Of a DNA stretch of 35,579 nt, positions 1-10,744 are shown piece by piece; positions within the stretch are counted from its first letter, which is position 1; each line of letters begins with the position of its first letter. Source of the stretch: Ettlia oleoabundans (lineage: Eukaryota; Chlorophyta; Chlorophyceae; Chlamydomonadales). The DNA is taken from NCBI GenBank assembly GCA_019693395.1, contig JAAMXP010002867.1, positions 4,652-40,230 on the forward strand. Reading direction: 5' to 3'. The notes under the pieces are model-generated. The model saw only the letters and a program-made list of their open reading frames with translations, searched no databases and was not told where the DNA came from. A program made the position numbers and the translations under genes.

Positions 1-90
1 TCTATCAGTTGGGCTCTTCTGCTGCCATGCTCTTCAGCGCTTCTTATCTTAATAACTCTCTCCCTGTCCCGCCCCCCTCACTTGTCACAG

Positions 91-249
91 GTGGCAAAGA
101 GCGTGGAGTATGTGCAGGCGGGCACCACCCACCTGGTGGCCGCCAAGCGGCTGCAGAAGAACACGCGCAAGTGGATGTGTATCGCGCTAATACTGCTGCT
201 CATAGTGGCGGCAGCCATAGCCATTCCCATCGCCATCAGGCTAACATGA
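91..249 (+). CDS. Syntaxin / Qa-SNARE, C-terminal exon (partial gene)
   Basis: The last coding exon follows an intron ending in a pyrimidine tract and CAG at 88-90, and runs to TGA at 247-249 (52 residues). It encodes the end of a SNARE helix (AKSVEYVQAGTTHL), the basic juxtamembrane stretch AAKRLQKNTRKWM, and a single C-terminal hydrophobic anchor of about 20 residues ending IAIRLT. The K-x2-QKNTRKW signature just before a tail anchor is typical of syntaxins of the plant SYP1 type. Known role of the family: a tail-anchored target-membrane SNARE that forms four-helix bundles for vesicle fusion, usually at the plasma membrane or late secretory pathway. The rest of the gene lies upstream of the window. 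Which SYP class it belongs to cannot be settled from this tail. Confidence 0.88.
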   Translation: MAKSVEYVQAGTTHLVAAKRLQKNTRKWMCIALILLLIVAAAIAIPIAIRLT

Positions 250-1335
250 GGCGGCAGATGGGTGCAGCGAGTGAGGCGGCTGGTGCCGGGACGCCCACAG
301 CTATTTTGCGAATACTAGCTGCAGCTGGGCAGCGCAACTGGACAGCCTGGTGCCCTGCTGGCACGTGGTGGCACTGCAGTTAGGCGCCCCCCAGCTTGCA
401 AGCGGCCAGCTGCTACCCTGCTTGGTGACCTCTCGCTGTAGTGGGGGTCAAAGCCGCCAACAGGCTGGGCATGCCACGTCAATCTAGCTATAGCATGCTG
501 CCGCTACGCTTGGTGCATAGTGCGCATGACGGGTCAGCGTGTAGCCTGGTCCGGTAATGCGCCTTACCTTGCTTTGCCTCCTGGGTGCACCTTTATGTTT
601 GTTTGTGGATGATAGAGGCGCTGCTTGTGCCTAGTGGGCTCTCCGCCGCTCTCTGCCGACGTTGCTTACAACCCATTTCCTTTCCAATCCAGCAGACCTG
701 CTGTTACGTGACTGCTCACTTTCTACTTTTTAATCACACAGTTGACTATGTTGCAGGACACGGCACAGCGTTTCTTCTGTTGTAAGTATGCACCACGGCA
801 TTAGGCCAAGGTGTTACAGAAACCCAGCTGTGATTGACATTGCATTGGCAACTCAAGTCATGCCTTAGACTCAATTCATTGAGCTATCTGCTGGGGTGGA
901 TAGGGACAACTTGCATTAAGGAGGCAGCAGGAGCCAAGCTGGTAGTGACGATGCTGAATGTTCCATTGCACCTCTGCCCGACACATCGATGACATGCAGA
1001 TATAACATATCAATCTTCTGGTAGCCGCCATAGTAGCATGCTGCCATTCCTGCAAACACTTGCTAGCCTGCATAGCAAAACCAACAGAGACCGACCTGCC
1101 TCCCAGCCAGGAAATTGTGGGTAGCTACCAGCTGCTGCCGGTGGGATGATGGGGGAGTACCAGGTTGGGAAGCCAGCGGCAGCTACCACCAATGAGTGCC
1201 TAAATAGTGGACTCGAACTGCAAACCATCAACTCATATCACATACAGCCTTCGCCTCATTGCTCGGCAGCACCAGCCCTGCCCGGCACTTCATCCACTCC
1301 ACCTTTCCAGCCAACCTTAGCCAGCGGTGTTCATC
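250..1335. other. 3' UTR of syntaxin gene and intergenic region
   Basis: No convincing exon is seen. The first part is the syntaxin 3' UTR, probably ending near the TGTAA at 781-785. The last part is the promoter and 5' UTR of the first Ala-rich gene. Confidence 0.5.
781..785 (+). terminator. Candidate poly(A) signal TGTAA (syntaxin gene)
   Basis: TGTAA is the common polyadenylation signal of green algae. It lies about 530 bases after the syntaxin stop codon and is the first clear match. Confidence 0.45.
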
Positions 1336-2657
1336 ATGCGGAGGTGCATTCTGCTCGCCTGCCTGGTGCTGTTTGCGGGGCTTGCCGCCTCGGCTGAACC
1401 CGCTTCAGTCACAAGTGAGTCGAGAGGGTATTGCTCCGCCCGCAGAAGCCTGCTACTGAGTGCATTGGCAGCCCCCCTTGCTCAAACAGCTGTGCCCTTG
1501 TTGTGGGAGCCTGTTGCAAGCCGCCACTCTCCCCCTTGTTGCAGGCCGAAAGTTGCTGGCTAAGGCGGTTGCGAGCGCTTCCGCCTCGGCTGCCAATGGC
1601 GGCAGCGCCGCTGCCAGCTCCCATGCATCCGCCTCTGGCCACGGCACCGCCATAGCCAACAGCGCTGCTACTGCGGTGAGCTGGCGGCTGTAACTGGGAG
1701 GGGTGGGTGGGCCGGCATGGGGAAGCAGGCCCAGTTGTAGTCACACAGAAGGGCGCAAAAATTGTTGCATGGCAACATGCGCTGTAATTGCTGCTGAACA
1801 TTTGCGCAAGTGACTGGCACCCTCCCCGATTTCCCTCATAATGTTGACTGCCTGCAGAAGGGTCAAGGTTCCGTTGCCGATGCCCAGTCCCAGGCCCAGG
1901 CTGCTGGATCCGGCACCGCCATTGCCAACGCATACGCCCAGGCCATTGCACAGGGTAAGAGCAAAGCTAACCGCTGGCAGGGGCAAAGGGCAGCTGATGC
2001 TTTTACAAGCGCCAGGCGGTGACCCCTGTATGACTAGCCTTCTGATTTGACCAGCCAGACAGGCAGCTACCTCACCTTGCCTCATTTGTCCCCTGTTAAG
2101 AAACCCAACAGTTGCTTGTCCCTGCAGGCGGTAGCACTGCGATTGCCCAGGCTTCCGCCACCGCCTTTGCTTCTGGATACGGCTCAGCCCTGGCCCAGGC
2201 TGCCGCCAGTGCCTACGCCTCTGGTGACACCGCCGCCGCCTACGCCTTTGCACAGGTAACTGGCACGCAGTGACTGCTGCAATCTGCATGGTTCCGAGGT
2301 TGCCGGGATCAAGTGGGGGCTGGCAGATCGGTTGTCCCAACGTGATGCCCTTTCAAACTTGCCATTCAACTGAAGATGGAACCCTCGCCAAGCTGCCCAC
2401 CCACCTCCCCTCCCCCATTTCACCTGCAGGCCACCGCCACCGCCATCGGCAACGGTGTGGCTGTTGCTGATGCCCTGGCCACAGCTCTGGCCACTGGTGG
2501 TGGCTTTGCCTCCGCCTACGCATCAGCCCTGGCTCAGGCCTTTGCCAGCTACCCCGCACCGCTCTGCAAGGCACTGGCAGAGGCGCAGGCCAGCGCCACC
2601 GCTGCTCAGGGCGGCTTTGCCTCCGCTGCAGCCGACGCCTTTGCCTTCTGCTATTGA
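1336..2657 (+). CDS. Secreted Ala-rich silk-like protein, tandem copy 1
   Basis: Five exons (1336-1414, 1545-1675, 1858-1954, 2128-2255, 2430-2657; intron phases 1, 0, 1, 0) give 220 residues. The start is the ATG at 1336, which opens a signal peptide MRRCILLACLVLFAGLAASA. A basic SRKLL stretch, a possible processing site, follows. The mature protein is dominated by Ala with Ser, Gly and Thr, in degenerate units such as GTAIANAYAQAIAQG, STAIAQASATAFASG and ASALAQAFAS. It ends in a conserved block with two cysteines (PAPLC, then GGFA, then FAFC one residue before the stop), which could form a disulfide. Composition suggests an extracellular or cell-wall structural or coating protein; this is inference. 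Copy 2 lies about 1 kb downstream. I recognise no named family. Confidence 0.83.
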
Positions 2658-2852
2658 GCGGCCCGAACCTGGCTGAAATTTACAAACCCACACCAACAAT
2701 AAGCACAACTATGGTTAGACTCTGTCTGTGGAAGGGTTCAACCCTCCCTCCCTGCGATGCCCATGATGTGTTATTCAACTCCCGCCGAAGTGTCCCTATC
2801 TGTCCAACTCTTTCTGACTGCGATCTTAGCGTATTGAGCCCTACCAGCTCTG

Positions 2853-2857
2853 TGTAA
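2853..2857 (+). terminator. Candidate poly(A) signal TGTAA (Ala-rich copy 1)
   Basis: TGTAA about 200 bases after the stop at 2657. It follows the 12-base element TGCGATCTTAGC (2819-2830), which recurs in the 3' region of the tandem copy (5171-5182). Confidence 0.6.
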
Positions 2858-3686
2858 GGACTCTCCCTTCCCAACACTGACAACGGCAGCAGATGGGTGC
2901 TTACAAACTAATTTTGGTCCCACACTTACTGAATGAGCTCTTCGCAAATGGCCAGTGACTTGACTGTGCCTGCAGCGAGGCCGGCGGTGGCTGAGCCAGC
3001 CGGTGGCTGGCTGCCTGCTCTTCCACCACCAACTGACCTGCCACAGATTTCGGACATTTAATTTGTCAAGTTCCAACAGTGGAGGGCACAGGACCCACAC
3101 GGCCGATCGTTCAAGCCAGCATGGTCGCTCACTCGAGGCCGCACAGGACAGCCAGCTGCCGACAGTCATGCCGACGGGACAGCCGGATGTGGAAGGCCGT
3201 GAATGCCTTCCTTTTCCAACGCCTGAGAGCGTTAAGGCAGCCATGGGCCAGATGAGGCGCTCGGTGAGCATCAGAGGATCACACATGAAAGCAGCGCTGC
3301 CGGCGTGCCGCCACAACCGTGCGGCGGATTGACTTCAAGAGGGCTGGGTCCCAGCAGCCTTTGATGTCAACATCAGCGCTGGGCACCTGTGCTACCTGGC
3401 CGGGTAGCGCGATCGAGTTGCTCGTCCACTTTGCAACTGTGCCATGTTGAGAGTTGTCACCTCGTCTGGTATGCACCGCCGGCAGCTTCCCAAAACAGGG
3501 AAGTTATTGGCAGTACCCATTGAAGGAAGCCAGCAGAAGCTTCCGCCACTCGAATCCATAAAGAACAGAACACGGCCAGTACCAACATCAAGTTATCGCC
3601 TTCAGTCCCAGTTGGCAGCGACTGATCCTTGACCTGCCCAATACCTTGTCCCCTCCACCCTTCCAATCAACCCAGCGGTGTTCACC
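2858..3686. other. Intergenic region between the Ala-rich copies
   Basis: I find no supported exon here. The 3' end is the 5' UTR of copy 2. Its last bases (CAGCGGTGTTCACCATG) nearly match those before the copy 1 start (CAGCGGTGTTCATCATG), so the duplication included the 5' UTR. Confidence 0.5.
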
Positions 3687-5015
3687 ATGCCCAGGGCCGT
3701 TCTGCTCGCTTGTTTGGTGCTCTTTGCGGGCATTGCCGCCTTGGCAGACCCGGGCCCGGTCATGGGTGAGGTCGAGAGCGCTTGCTTCGGGCCCAGGCAT
3801 GCCTTGGGCAGCGCTACCGCGTGGTAGTCCGGCCGCCAGTCCGGCGCCGGCGGGGACTGTGCACCGCTGCAGCAGCTGACGGCTTGCAAGGTGCCTGCCC
3901 GCCTTGTGTCCCTTGCTGCAGGCCGCAAGCTGCTGCAGGGCGGCGCCATTGCCACGGCATCTCCTCCGCCCAACTATGGCGGTGCCACTGCCACGGCAGA
4001 ACCCAATGGGCCTGTCCCCGCTAAGGCCACCAGCACTGCCACTCAGGTGAGCGACACAACCAATGCATACATGTGAGGGACAGGGAAGGTGAGGTACATT
4101 GTGAGAAGTCGGCCGGCCAGCGCTACAGGCCTACACAGCAAGAGTTTCCATGCTTCAGTTCAGAACTGCCAGCCTTGGACCTTATATTCATACCACGCAC
4201 CCCTTGCTTGCCAGCAGAATGGGCCAAGCGCCATGGCCTACAGCCAGGCGCGGCCAGCTGCGATCGCCCGTGCATTTGCACTTGCCCAGGGTGAGAAGGG
4301 AATGCTTATGTGTGTGTGGGTGGAGGGGTGGGGTGGGGGTGGGGGGGTGGGGGGCTGTCAGGAGGGTTTTCGGTGGCCGCTGTGAGCTGCCGCCTGAAAA
4401 AAACATGTATGCCTAGGAAGTAAGAACCTGCCTGATCCAGTGCGAACTAAGCTGACCAGTTGCCCCTCCCCCTGCCATTATATTGTCTGTACAGGTGGCA
4501 GTGATGCCATTGCCAGGGCATCCGCCGATGCATTTGCCTCCGGGCGAGGCGTGACTCTGGCACAGGCTGCCGCGATTGCCTACGCCAATGGTGACACTGC
4601 CGCAGCCCCGGTCCTTGCACAGGTGAGCGGTACACATGCAGGGCATGGAATAGAACACTTTCCGCTTCACGCAACTGAGGCCGACCTGGTGATAAGACAG
4701 GCTCTTGTTGAGTTCAAGTCGCCATGAAACAGACCAGACCTACCCTCACATGGCTGCCGCCCTGTCACCCGTCCCCCGGTTCACCTCCAGGCCACTGCCG
4801 ACGCCATCAACAAGGGTTTGGCTGTGGCTGATGCGATAGCCACCGCCGTGTCCGCTCGTACTGGCTTTGGAACTGCCTATGCAACAGCCCTGGCACAGGC
4901 TTTCAGGAGCAACCCCGCCCCACTGTGCCAGGCTGTGGCCCAGGCAAAGTCACGCCCTGCTCCAACTGGAGGCTTTGCCCCTGGTGTGGATGATATCTTT
5001 GCCTTCTGCAACTGA
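3687..5015 (+). CDS. Secreted Ala-rich silk-like protein, tandem copy 2
   Basis: Five exons (3687-3765, 3922-4046, 4218-4290, 4495-4622, 4791-5015; phases 1, 0, 1, 0) give 209 residues. The structure mirrors copy 1: exon 1 is 79 nt and exon 4 is 128 nt in both. It starts with a signal peptide MPRAVLLACLVLFAGIAALA and has GRKLL at the exon 1/2 junction. The mature part is less purely Ala-rich: exon 2 carries SPPPNYGG and EPNGPVPAK, so it is more Pro-rich, and exon 3 is 24 nt shorter. The C-terminus keeps the paired cysteines (PAPLC and FAFC before the stop), which points to selection on that block. It is probably secreted and structural, and has diverged from its neighbour after duplication. 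There is no clear TGTAA soon after the stop. Confidence 0.83.
4325..4354 (+). repeat. G-run tract in intron 3 of Ala-rich copy 2 (G-quadruplex candidate)
   Basis: Five runs of 4 to 7 guanines separated by single T residues lie on the transcribed-sense strand inside the intron 4291-4494. Short loops and long G runs are the strongest class of quadruplex-forming sequence, in both DNA and pre-mRNA. Confidence 0.8.
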
Positions 5016-5807
5016 GAGTTCACTTCTGGTGTCACTGCAATCCCAGAACAAACAAACTGTCAAGCATTCACCTTGCTGTGCATTCTGGTATGAGATTGGT
5101 TTTTGCTTCCACTTGCGACGCCATTACTGCCACTATTTTCTGACGTGCCAACCTGTGCAACTTGTCGTATTGCGATCTTAGCTTACTAATGCCCTAGCAT
5201 CGCGTGCAATGCCATACCTCATTCACCAACGATTACAGGTCAGCTCTTGGTCAACATGCAGGCGGTTCGTTATTGCTGCTGCACGGCATGCACTGTTGCC
5301 ACAGCACCACGACGCTGCATAGCACGGCAAGATCCCCATCCACTGCCATCCCACGCCAGTCCATCATTGGCACCACTAGCATTGTTCCTTTCCTGTCGAA
5401 GGATGCCGTGCAGAAGAGTTCTGTGCTCGCAGTGCCACTTGCGTTTGGGTTCATTGAAGTGCTGCTCAGGATGACATGAGCGGCGGTGCTGCATGACGCG
5501 CCTGCTCCGCCAGCGGGTGCATGCACTTCCCCGCCGCCGGGCCGCACTTGTTATCGGGCGGAATACTTTGCAAATGCCTGAACAAGGCGACGAAGTATGT
5601 AGGGAAAAGGCTGCGTAGGCTCGTATTGATCAATCTCGTCCCGGTGGGCACCCAAGATACAAGACGTTTGCGACGGCGAAGTAGGACTCTCACAGCACTG
5701 CGACGACAAACCCGCCGAGGCCGAGGCCTGGTGCCAGCAGCCGACTAGCCACCTTCCTCCCGCCGTCTACCGCCGTTTTGCTGCAAGCAGCTAGGCACCC
5801 GTCAAGC
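5016..5807. other. 3' region of Ala-rich copy 2 and 5' region of TPR-ANK-MYND gene
   Basis: No supported coding exon. It holds the shared 12-base 3' element (5171-5182) and the presumed promoter and 5' UTR of the next gene. No TATA box is obvious. Confidence 0.5.
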
Positions 5808-8800
5808 ATGTCCAGCGAGTCTCCGGAGCAGCTGAAAGCCGAGGGCAATGAGCTGTACGGCAGAGGGGAGAACGAGGCAGCTCTGCAGTGCTACCTCCAG
5901 GCACTAGAAGCACTTATGGCAGAAGACGCAGGCCCTGCCACCTCCACAGCGGCGGAAAGTACTGCCGCATCATCAGCGGCATCATCAGCCGCAGCATCAG
6001 ATACAGCCACACCAGATCTTCGTGCCATCCTGCTTTCCAATGCCAGCGCAGCTGCGGCACGGCTGGGGCACGTGGCAGAAGCACGTGACTATGCTGACCG
6101 CTGCGTGGCAGCCAAGCCAGGCTGGCTCAAGGGCTATACCCGGCAGGCAGCAGCGGCACAGCTGGCTCACCGCCCAGGCGATGCGGAGCGGGCGCTGCGA
6201 AAAGGGCTGGCAGCCTGCAAGGACACAGCCACGTTGCGACAGGAACTCGATCAGCTGCTCAAGGTGGGCGGTACCAGCTGGCCAGCACTTGCTGCAGCAA
6301 CTCTGCCTCTATGTGCCTGTTGCTGACGCCAAGTAGCTGGCTAAACCTGCTGCGATAAATCAATCAGCGGAACAGCAAATCGGCGGTCAGAACTATCCTG
6401 CCTTGCCGCCCCCGTTCCAAACACCGCTACCAAGCCGACGCTTGTCATTTGAGGTGTTTGTTTGCATATAGAGCTACCAACTGGTCACTTGCGCTCTGCC
6501 CTGCTGCACCCCTGCCTTGCCCTGCTCTGCCTGCTGTGCAGGATGACGGCGACCAATCTGACCTGCGCGGCTTCCTGCCGGGCACCCCAGGGCAGGACAT
6601 GCGAGATAGACAGGCCAACTTTGGCATACAGCTGCATGGCCAGCAGGCGCTGCTCACCCTGCCTTGTGAATCCTTCCGCTACGCGTTTGTGGGCGATGCA
6701 AAGGGATTCAAGTGAGCCTGGGCCATAATGAGTGGTGCTGGGCTACTCCACGTTAAATGGGCACAATTGCAGCTTGGGCTGTCAACTCATAATTAAAGTG
6801 CGTTGTTCCTTTTAATCAACTATGCCCGACTGCACCCCGCTAAAAACAGCCCTGCAGATGCAATAATGCACTTTCCCTCAAGTTTTGTGCTGCCTGGCTG
6901 CTGCAGGAAAACATTCAAGCCGCACGAGATCAGCCTGCGAGCGTGGGAGATGCGCCTTCCTTTGCCCACAATCATTGTAGCGGGTGGGTGACAAGTTTGC
7001 CAAGTACCTGCCCCAATGCAACGAATTTGGTTGAGCAAGTGCTCAGCAGCTGGAGGAAAGCCCGCATCTTACTTGCAGAAGGAACCCCACGAACAGGTTA
7101 ATCTGGCAAGCGCTTGCCCGGCCTCTCCTCAGCTATCCTTGTCGCCTTGACCGCACGCGCTTACCCTTTCTTATCTCACCTCCCATTCTGCCACATCACT
7201 CCTCTTGACCTGTTCAGGCGCACAACGCTTGAAACCTGTGACACCGCGGTCTGATGGCAACGGCTATCCCGCTGTCATGCGGGTAGTGTGCGAGGTGGGG
7301 TGCCGTGTGGATGCAAAGGACATAGCAGGTTGGACGGCTCTGCACCATGCCACTGCGCACCACCCGCAGCTGGAGCTCGCAAAGATCCTGCTAGAGTTTG
7401 GCGCTGACCCCAGCATGCGTGACAGGTAGGAATTAGGTTGTTACACCCACTTGTGCCTTCAAGTGTGTTCAATGGCCTGTATATGCTGCTTCGTTTCGAG
7501 ACCGTCGGCATTTGCATGCACAACTGTGGAAGAAATAACTGAAGAATGCTACCCATCTCTATGTCTGCAACCCTGCATTTGCGTCTTCCCAGAGATTTCT
7601 TCAGGGTTGGGGTGTTGTTTTCCAAGTTGATTGGCCAGCAGAACAAAACTGCCATGGTAGTCAGCTCCGCCGGGCAACACACCTGCCAGTGATGCCATCC
7701 TGCATTGGGCTGATGCTCCTCAGCTCTGTCATCCTTCTGCTTGGCTTGATCGCCGCTGTCTCATGCACACAGGCTTGGCTGCATCCCTGCAGATTTGGCA
7801 CGGTGCCGTTGCACCACGCCGTCATGGCTCAGGAGGAGCAGTGTGTGCGGCTGCTGCTAGAGTGAGTGTAATGTTGCTGCCATGCTGCTGTGGTTGATGG
7901 GTGCAGCTTAATGTGACAATGTTGCACTGAGATTAGGTCAAGCAAGCGCCGGTGTGTAGGGATTGCAGAAGGGATAAAGCCAGCATGCAGTGTTGTTTCA
8001 CCACATCAGCAACATAAAAAGGTGCAGCAGGAAAGCTTCTTTGCCTCCTTGCCGGCCTGCCTGCCTGCCCGCCCCCTGCCGACCCTCCTGCCGACCCCTG
8101 CTCCGCCCCGTCCCCTCCTCCACCCTGCCCCACCACATGGCAGCGGCGGCGCCGACCCTCGCGCCAAAGACCTCGACGGCTGCAGCGTTGAAAGCGTGGC
8201 CCGCCACAACCCCGTGCTGCTGGCCCTCGTAGACAAGGCACTGGGCAGGTACCAGCAGAACACGCACCTGCAGGCGGGAGGGCCCTGCTTTGCCTGCGGC
8301 AAGGCAGGTGCTACACGGCGGTGCGGCGGATGCAGGACCGCCCTGTACTGCAGGTGGGCTCTGCTTTGGGTTTATAACCAGTGCATGTGCTTTTGGCTGG
8401 GATTTGATTCAGGCAGTGGCATCGGTTGGAGCTGCTGATGTGGCAAGCCGTCCGCTTTCCTCGCTGATTGCTGTGGCAGTGCGCCGTCTCCACTTCTACA
8501 ATGAGCCTCCTGTCGGCCAACCAGTGTTCCTTCATACCTACACCGCCCTGCAGCCGAGACTGTCAACTTGCGCACTGGAAGCAGCACAAGCGCGAGTGTG
8601 CAGCGCAGGCGGCCAGCACGGGCAGCGAGGGCAGCAGAGGGAGCGGTAGCGGCACGCCGGCACGACACCTTAGGTTGCAGCTTTCAATTGACGCTCCCTT
8701 TAGCACCGTGGTTCCTCAGTCCGAGGTTGCGGTCCTTGCAGCTGCGGCCATGGGGCTCCCAGTCAATGCACCCAATTTCGATCCACTCTCCTACATTAGA

Positions 8801-9353
8801 GGCCCGGAGCAACAGGCTGCAGCAGCCACGCGGAAGGACGACAAGACCTTCACGGTGAAAGTGCAGGTGCGGATGGGGCAGGAGGGGTAGTTGCTGCCTG
8901 ATTGGTACAACTAGCAGCAGCGTCACTGATGGAAATGGTCATGCCATTGCAACAGATGTGTGCTTTGCATTAGCGGGATGTATGCTGTCTGCAGCGTGTT
9001 TGGAGGGACAGTATAGGGTTTGTGCATGTGCTTGCTGGTCTCCCAAGCTGCTGCCACCTGCTGCGGGGGCATTCTCATGAACCAACCAGCCACACTGTCG
9101 CTGCAATGCCACCACGCAGGTGCCTCTGTCCAATCCCCCAGGGGTTGAAGCCTTCATGTTGATCTACAACAAGAGCAGGAGCTACCAGTGCTCTGTCAAG
9201 GAGAAAGGCAGCGCAGACGCGAAACGCCTGGCATCGCTGATCCGGCAGCGCGGCATCCGGGGGCAGAAAGCGTACTTTCCAGCATACCACGATCTAAAGA
9301 CTGGGGAGTTGGTGGTGGTCAGTGATGCAATGCTGCCCGCACAAACATGGTAG
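5808..9353 (+). CDS. TPR-ankyrin-MYND zinc-finger protein
   Basis: Eight exons (5808-6263, 6542-6711, 6907-6983, 7218-7425, 7793-7861, 8144-8353, 8554-8866, 9120-9353) give 578 residues with every phase consistent. Residues about 9-150 are TPR repeats (AEGNELYGRGENEAALQCY, then SNASAAAARLGHVAEARDYA) interrupted by an Ala/Ser-rich insert. Residues about 153-255 are a segment I do not recognise, ending in KPHEISLRAWEMRLPLPTII. Residues about 270-360 are ankyrin repeats (GWTALHHATAHH, FGTVPLHHAV, DGGADPRAKDLDG). Residues about 375-412 are a complete MYND finger with all eight ligands in the pattern C-x2-C-x8-C-x2-C-x5-C-x3-C-x3-H-x3-H-x3-C, split by an intron in the YC-S position. The C-terminal ~170 residues have no named domain. 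MYND fingers and TPR/ANK repeats bind proteins, so an adaptor role is likely. No SET domain is present, so it is not a SMYD methyltransferase. Confidence 0.87.
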
Positions 9354-10744
9354 CATCAAGTCGATGGCGGCATCTGACTATACCAGGTCTGACAGCTGCC
9401 CAAACAGCTGGTTGGCAGGGTCATTGTGACGTGCCTCTTGCCCTCCCTCCTAACTGGCAACTTGTGTATCTATTGACCCGCACGCTTTAGTTTGATCTGC
9501 TCAAAATCTCCTGCGTTGCACAACCAAACCATTGGGATGGGACCAAGCCACCTGGGCTGCCATAACATTGCACATAAGCAGCAGGCCCCTGGCCTTGTAG
9601 ACGCGCACAGTTGTACCTACATATGTTACTGCTTGCCAGTAATTGCTGTTCTCTGCGGCAGCGACACGACCCGCCTGTACAGCCGTACAGCAGTCCTCTG
9701 CAACTGCATGAGGCTCCTGCCTCCGCTTGCAGCGGCACTCTGTGCGGTTTCTGGATATCTCTCTGCTGTCCCTCCTGTACTTTCCCACCCACCCCACCCT
9801 GTAGCGTTCAACGCACGGCGTCGATACCAGCAAACGGCAGAAGCCTTTGGCATGCGACGCCAGCTGTCAGCAGACACGGCCTGGGAATGCTGTTGCCAGC
9901 CTTAGTTTCTTTATACCGCAGTTGCAACACTGCTTCACTTGTATTGTATATGCATAATCATGCTCTGGTTCAGCGCTGCGGCGCTCTTGTCGCCACCCGC
10001 TTGTAAGATGGGGCGGGTGGCTCTGTGTCCAGACCACCGCCCCCTACCGATAGCGTAAGCAAAGAACACAAGTCTGGTATGCCATGAAGCGCTGACTGAG
10101 CAAAGTTACAGCTGCTGGTGTTGTTGTGGGACTTTCCATTTTGCCAGCTAGCTGGCCTCATGAGATCGAAACCCTACGCATTTGTCCAGCCCCACTGCTG
10201 CCTAGGTTGCTCTTCTGCTGTCAAACAAGCGTGCACCGGCTGAGGGTCAGGGGCCGAGGGCAACTCGAGGCGCCGACGAGTCTTGGTCTGGATCGTAAGC
10301 GGCAGTGGGAGCCAGGGGTGAAGTGGCACTGGCAGTCGGAGCCGTAGTGTGCCCACCAAGCACCAGTCGAGGCAGAGGGCTGCATCGGCTGAAGGGTGAG
10401 TGGAGCTGGCGCCCGCTCCCTGGCAGCGGATTGGCTTGCACAGCGGCCGAGGGAAGTGGGGGCTGTGAGCCGATTGTAGCACGTGCATGACCTTTGAGGC
10501 CTCACTCGGCCCAAGATATGCACATTGGACATGTGGCTATCAATGGTGGCAGCACCAGGTTCTATCTTACAGCTCCTTTCAACGCCTGTATTTTCCCTCG
10601 TAAACTATCGTGTGTGCCAACCCGCCCTTTACTGCACTGTTGCGGAGCAGGAAGGGTCTCATCAGAACCCGCGACTTACCTTTAGCAGCAGTGCAAGTGT
10701 ATTTAGCATCTTGCCAGGTTGTGCGGTGTTTGGCAGCAGAGAAC
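9354..10744. other. 3' UTR of the MYND gene and upstream region of AP2-like copy 1
   Basis: No supported exon. The 3' UTR may run to the TGTAA at 10002-10006. The stretch about 10230-10480 is GC-rich and loosely self-similar (GGCTGAGGGTCAGG, then CGGCTGAAGGGTGAG), but I cannot assign a gene to it. Confidence 0.45.
10002..10006 (+). terminator. Candidate poly(A) signal TGTAA (MYND gene)
   Basis: First TGTAA downstream of the stop at 9353, about 650 bases away. That would be a long 3' UTR, so the real site could lie earlier with a variant signal. Confidence 0.4.

Noticed and set aside
5778..5807. TTG start upstream of the MYND gene ATG
   Set aside because: Non-ATG initiation is not needed in a nuclear gene; the ATG at 5808 directly precedes the TPR region.
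9492..10006. Several overlapping frames after the MYND gene
   Set aside because: No conserved motif, no splice-site logic, mutually overlapping on both strands; best read as 3' UTR.
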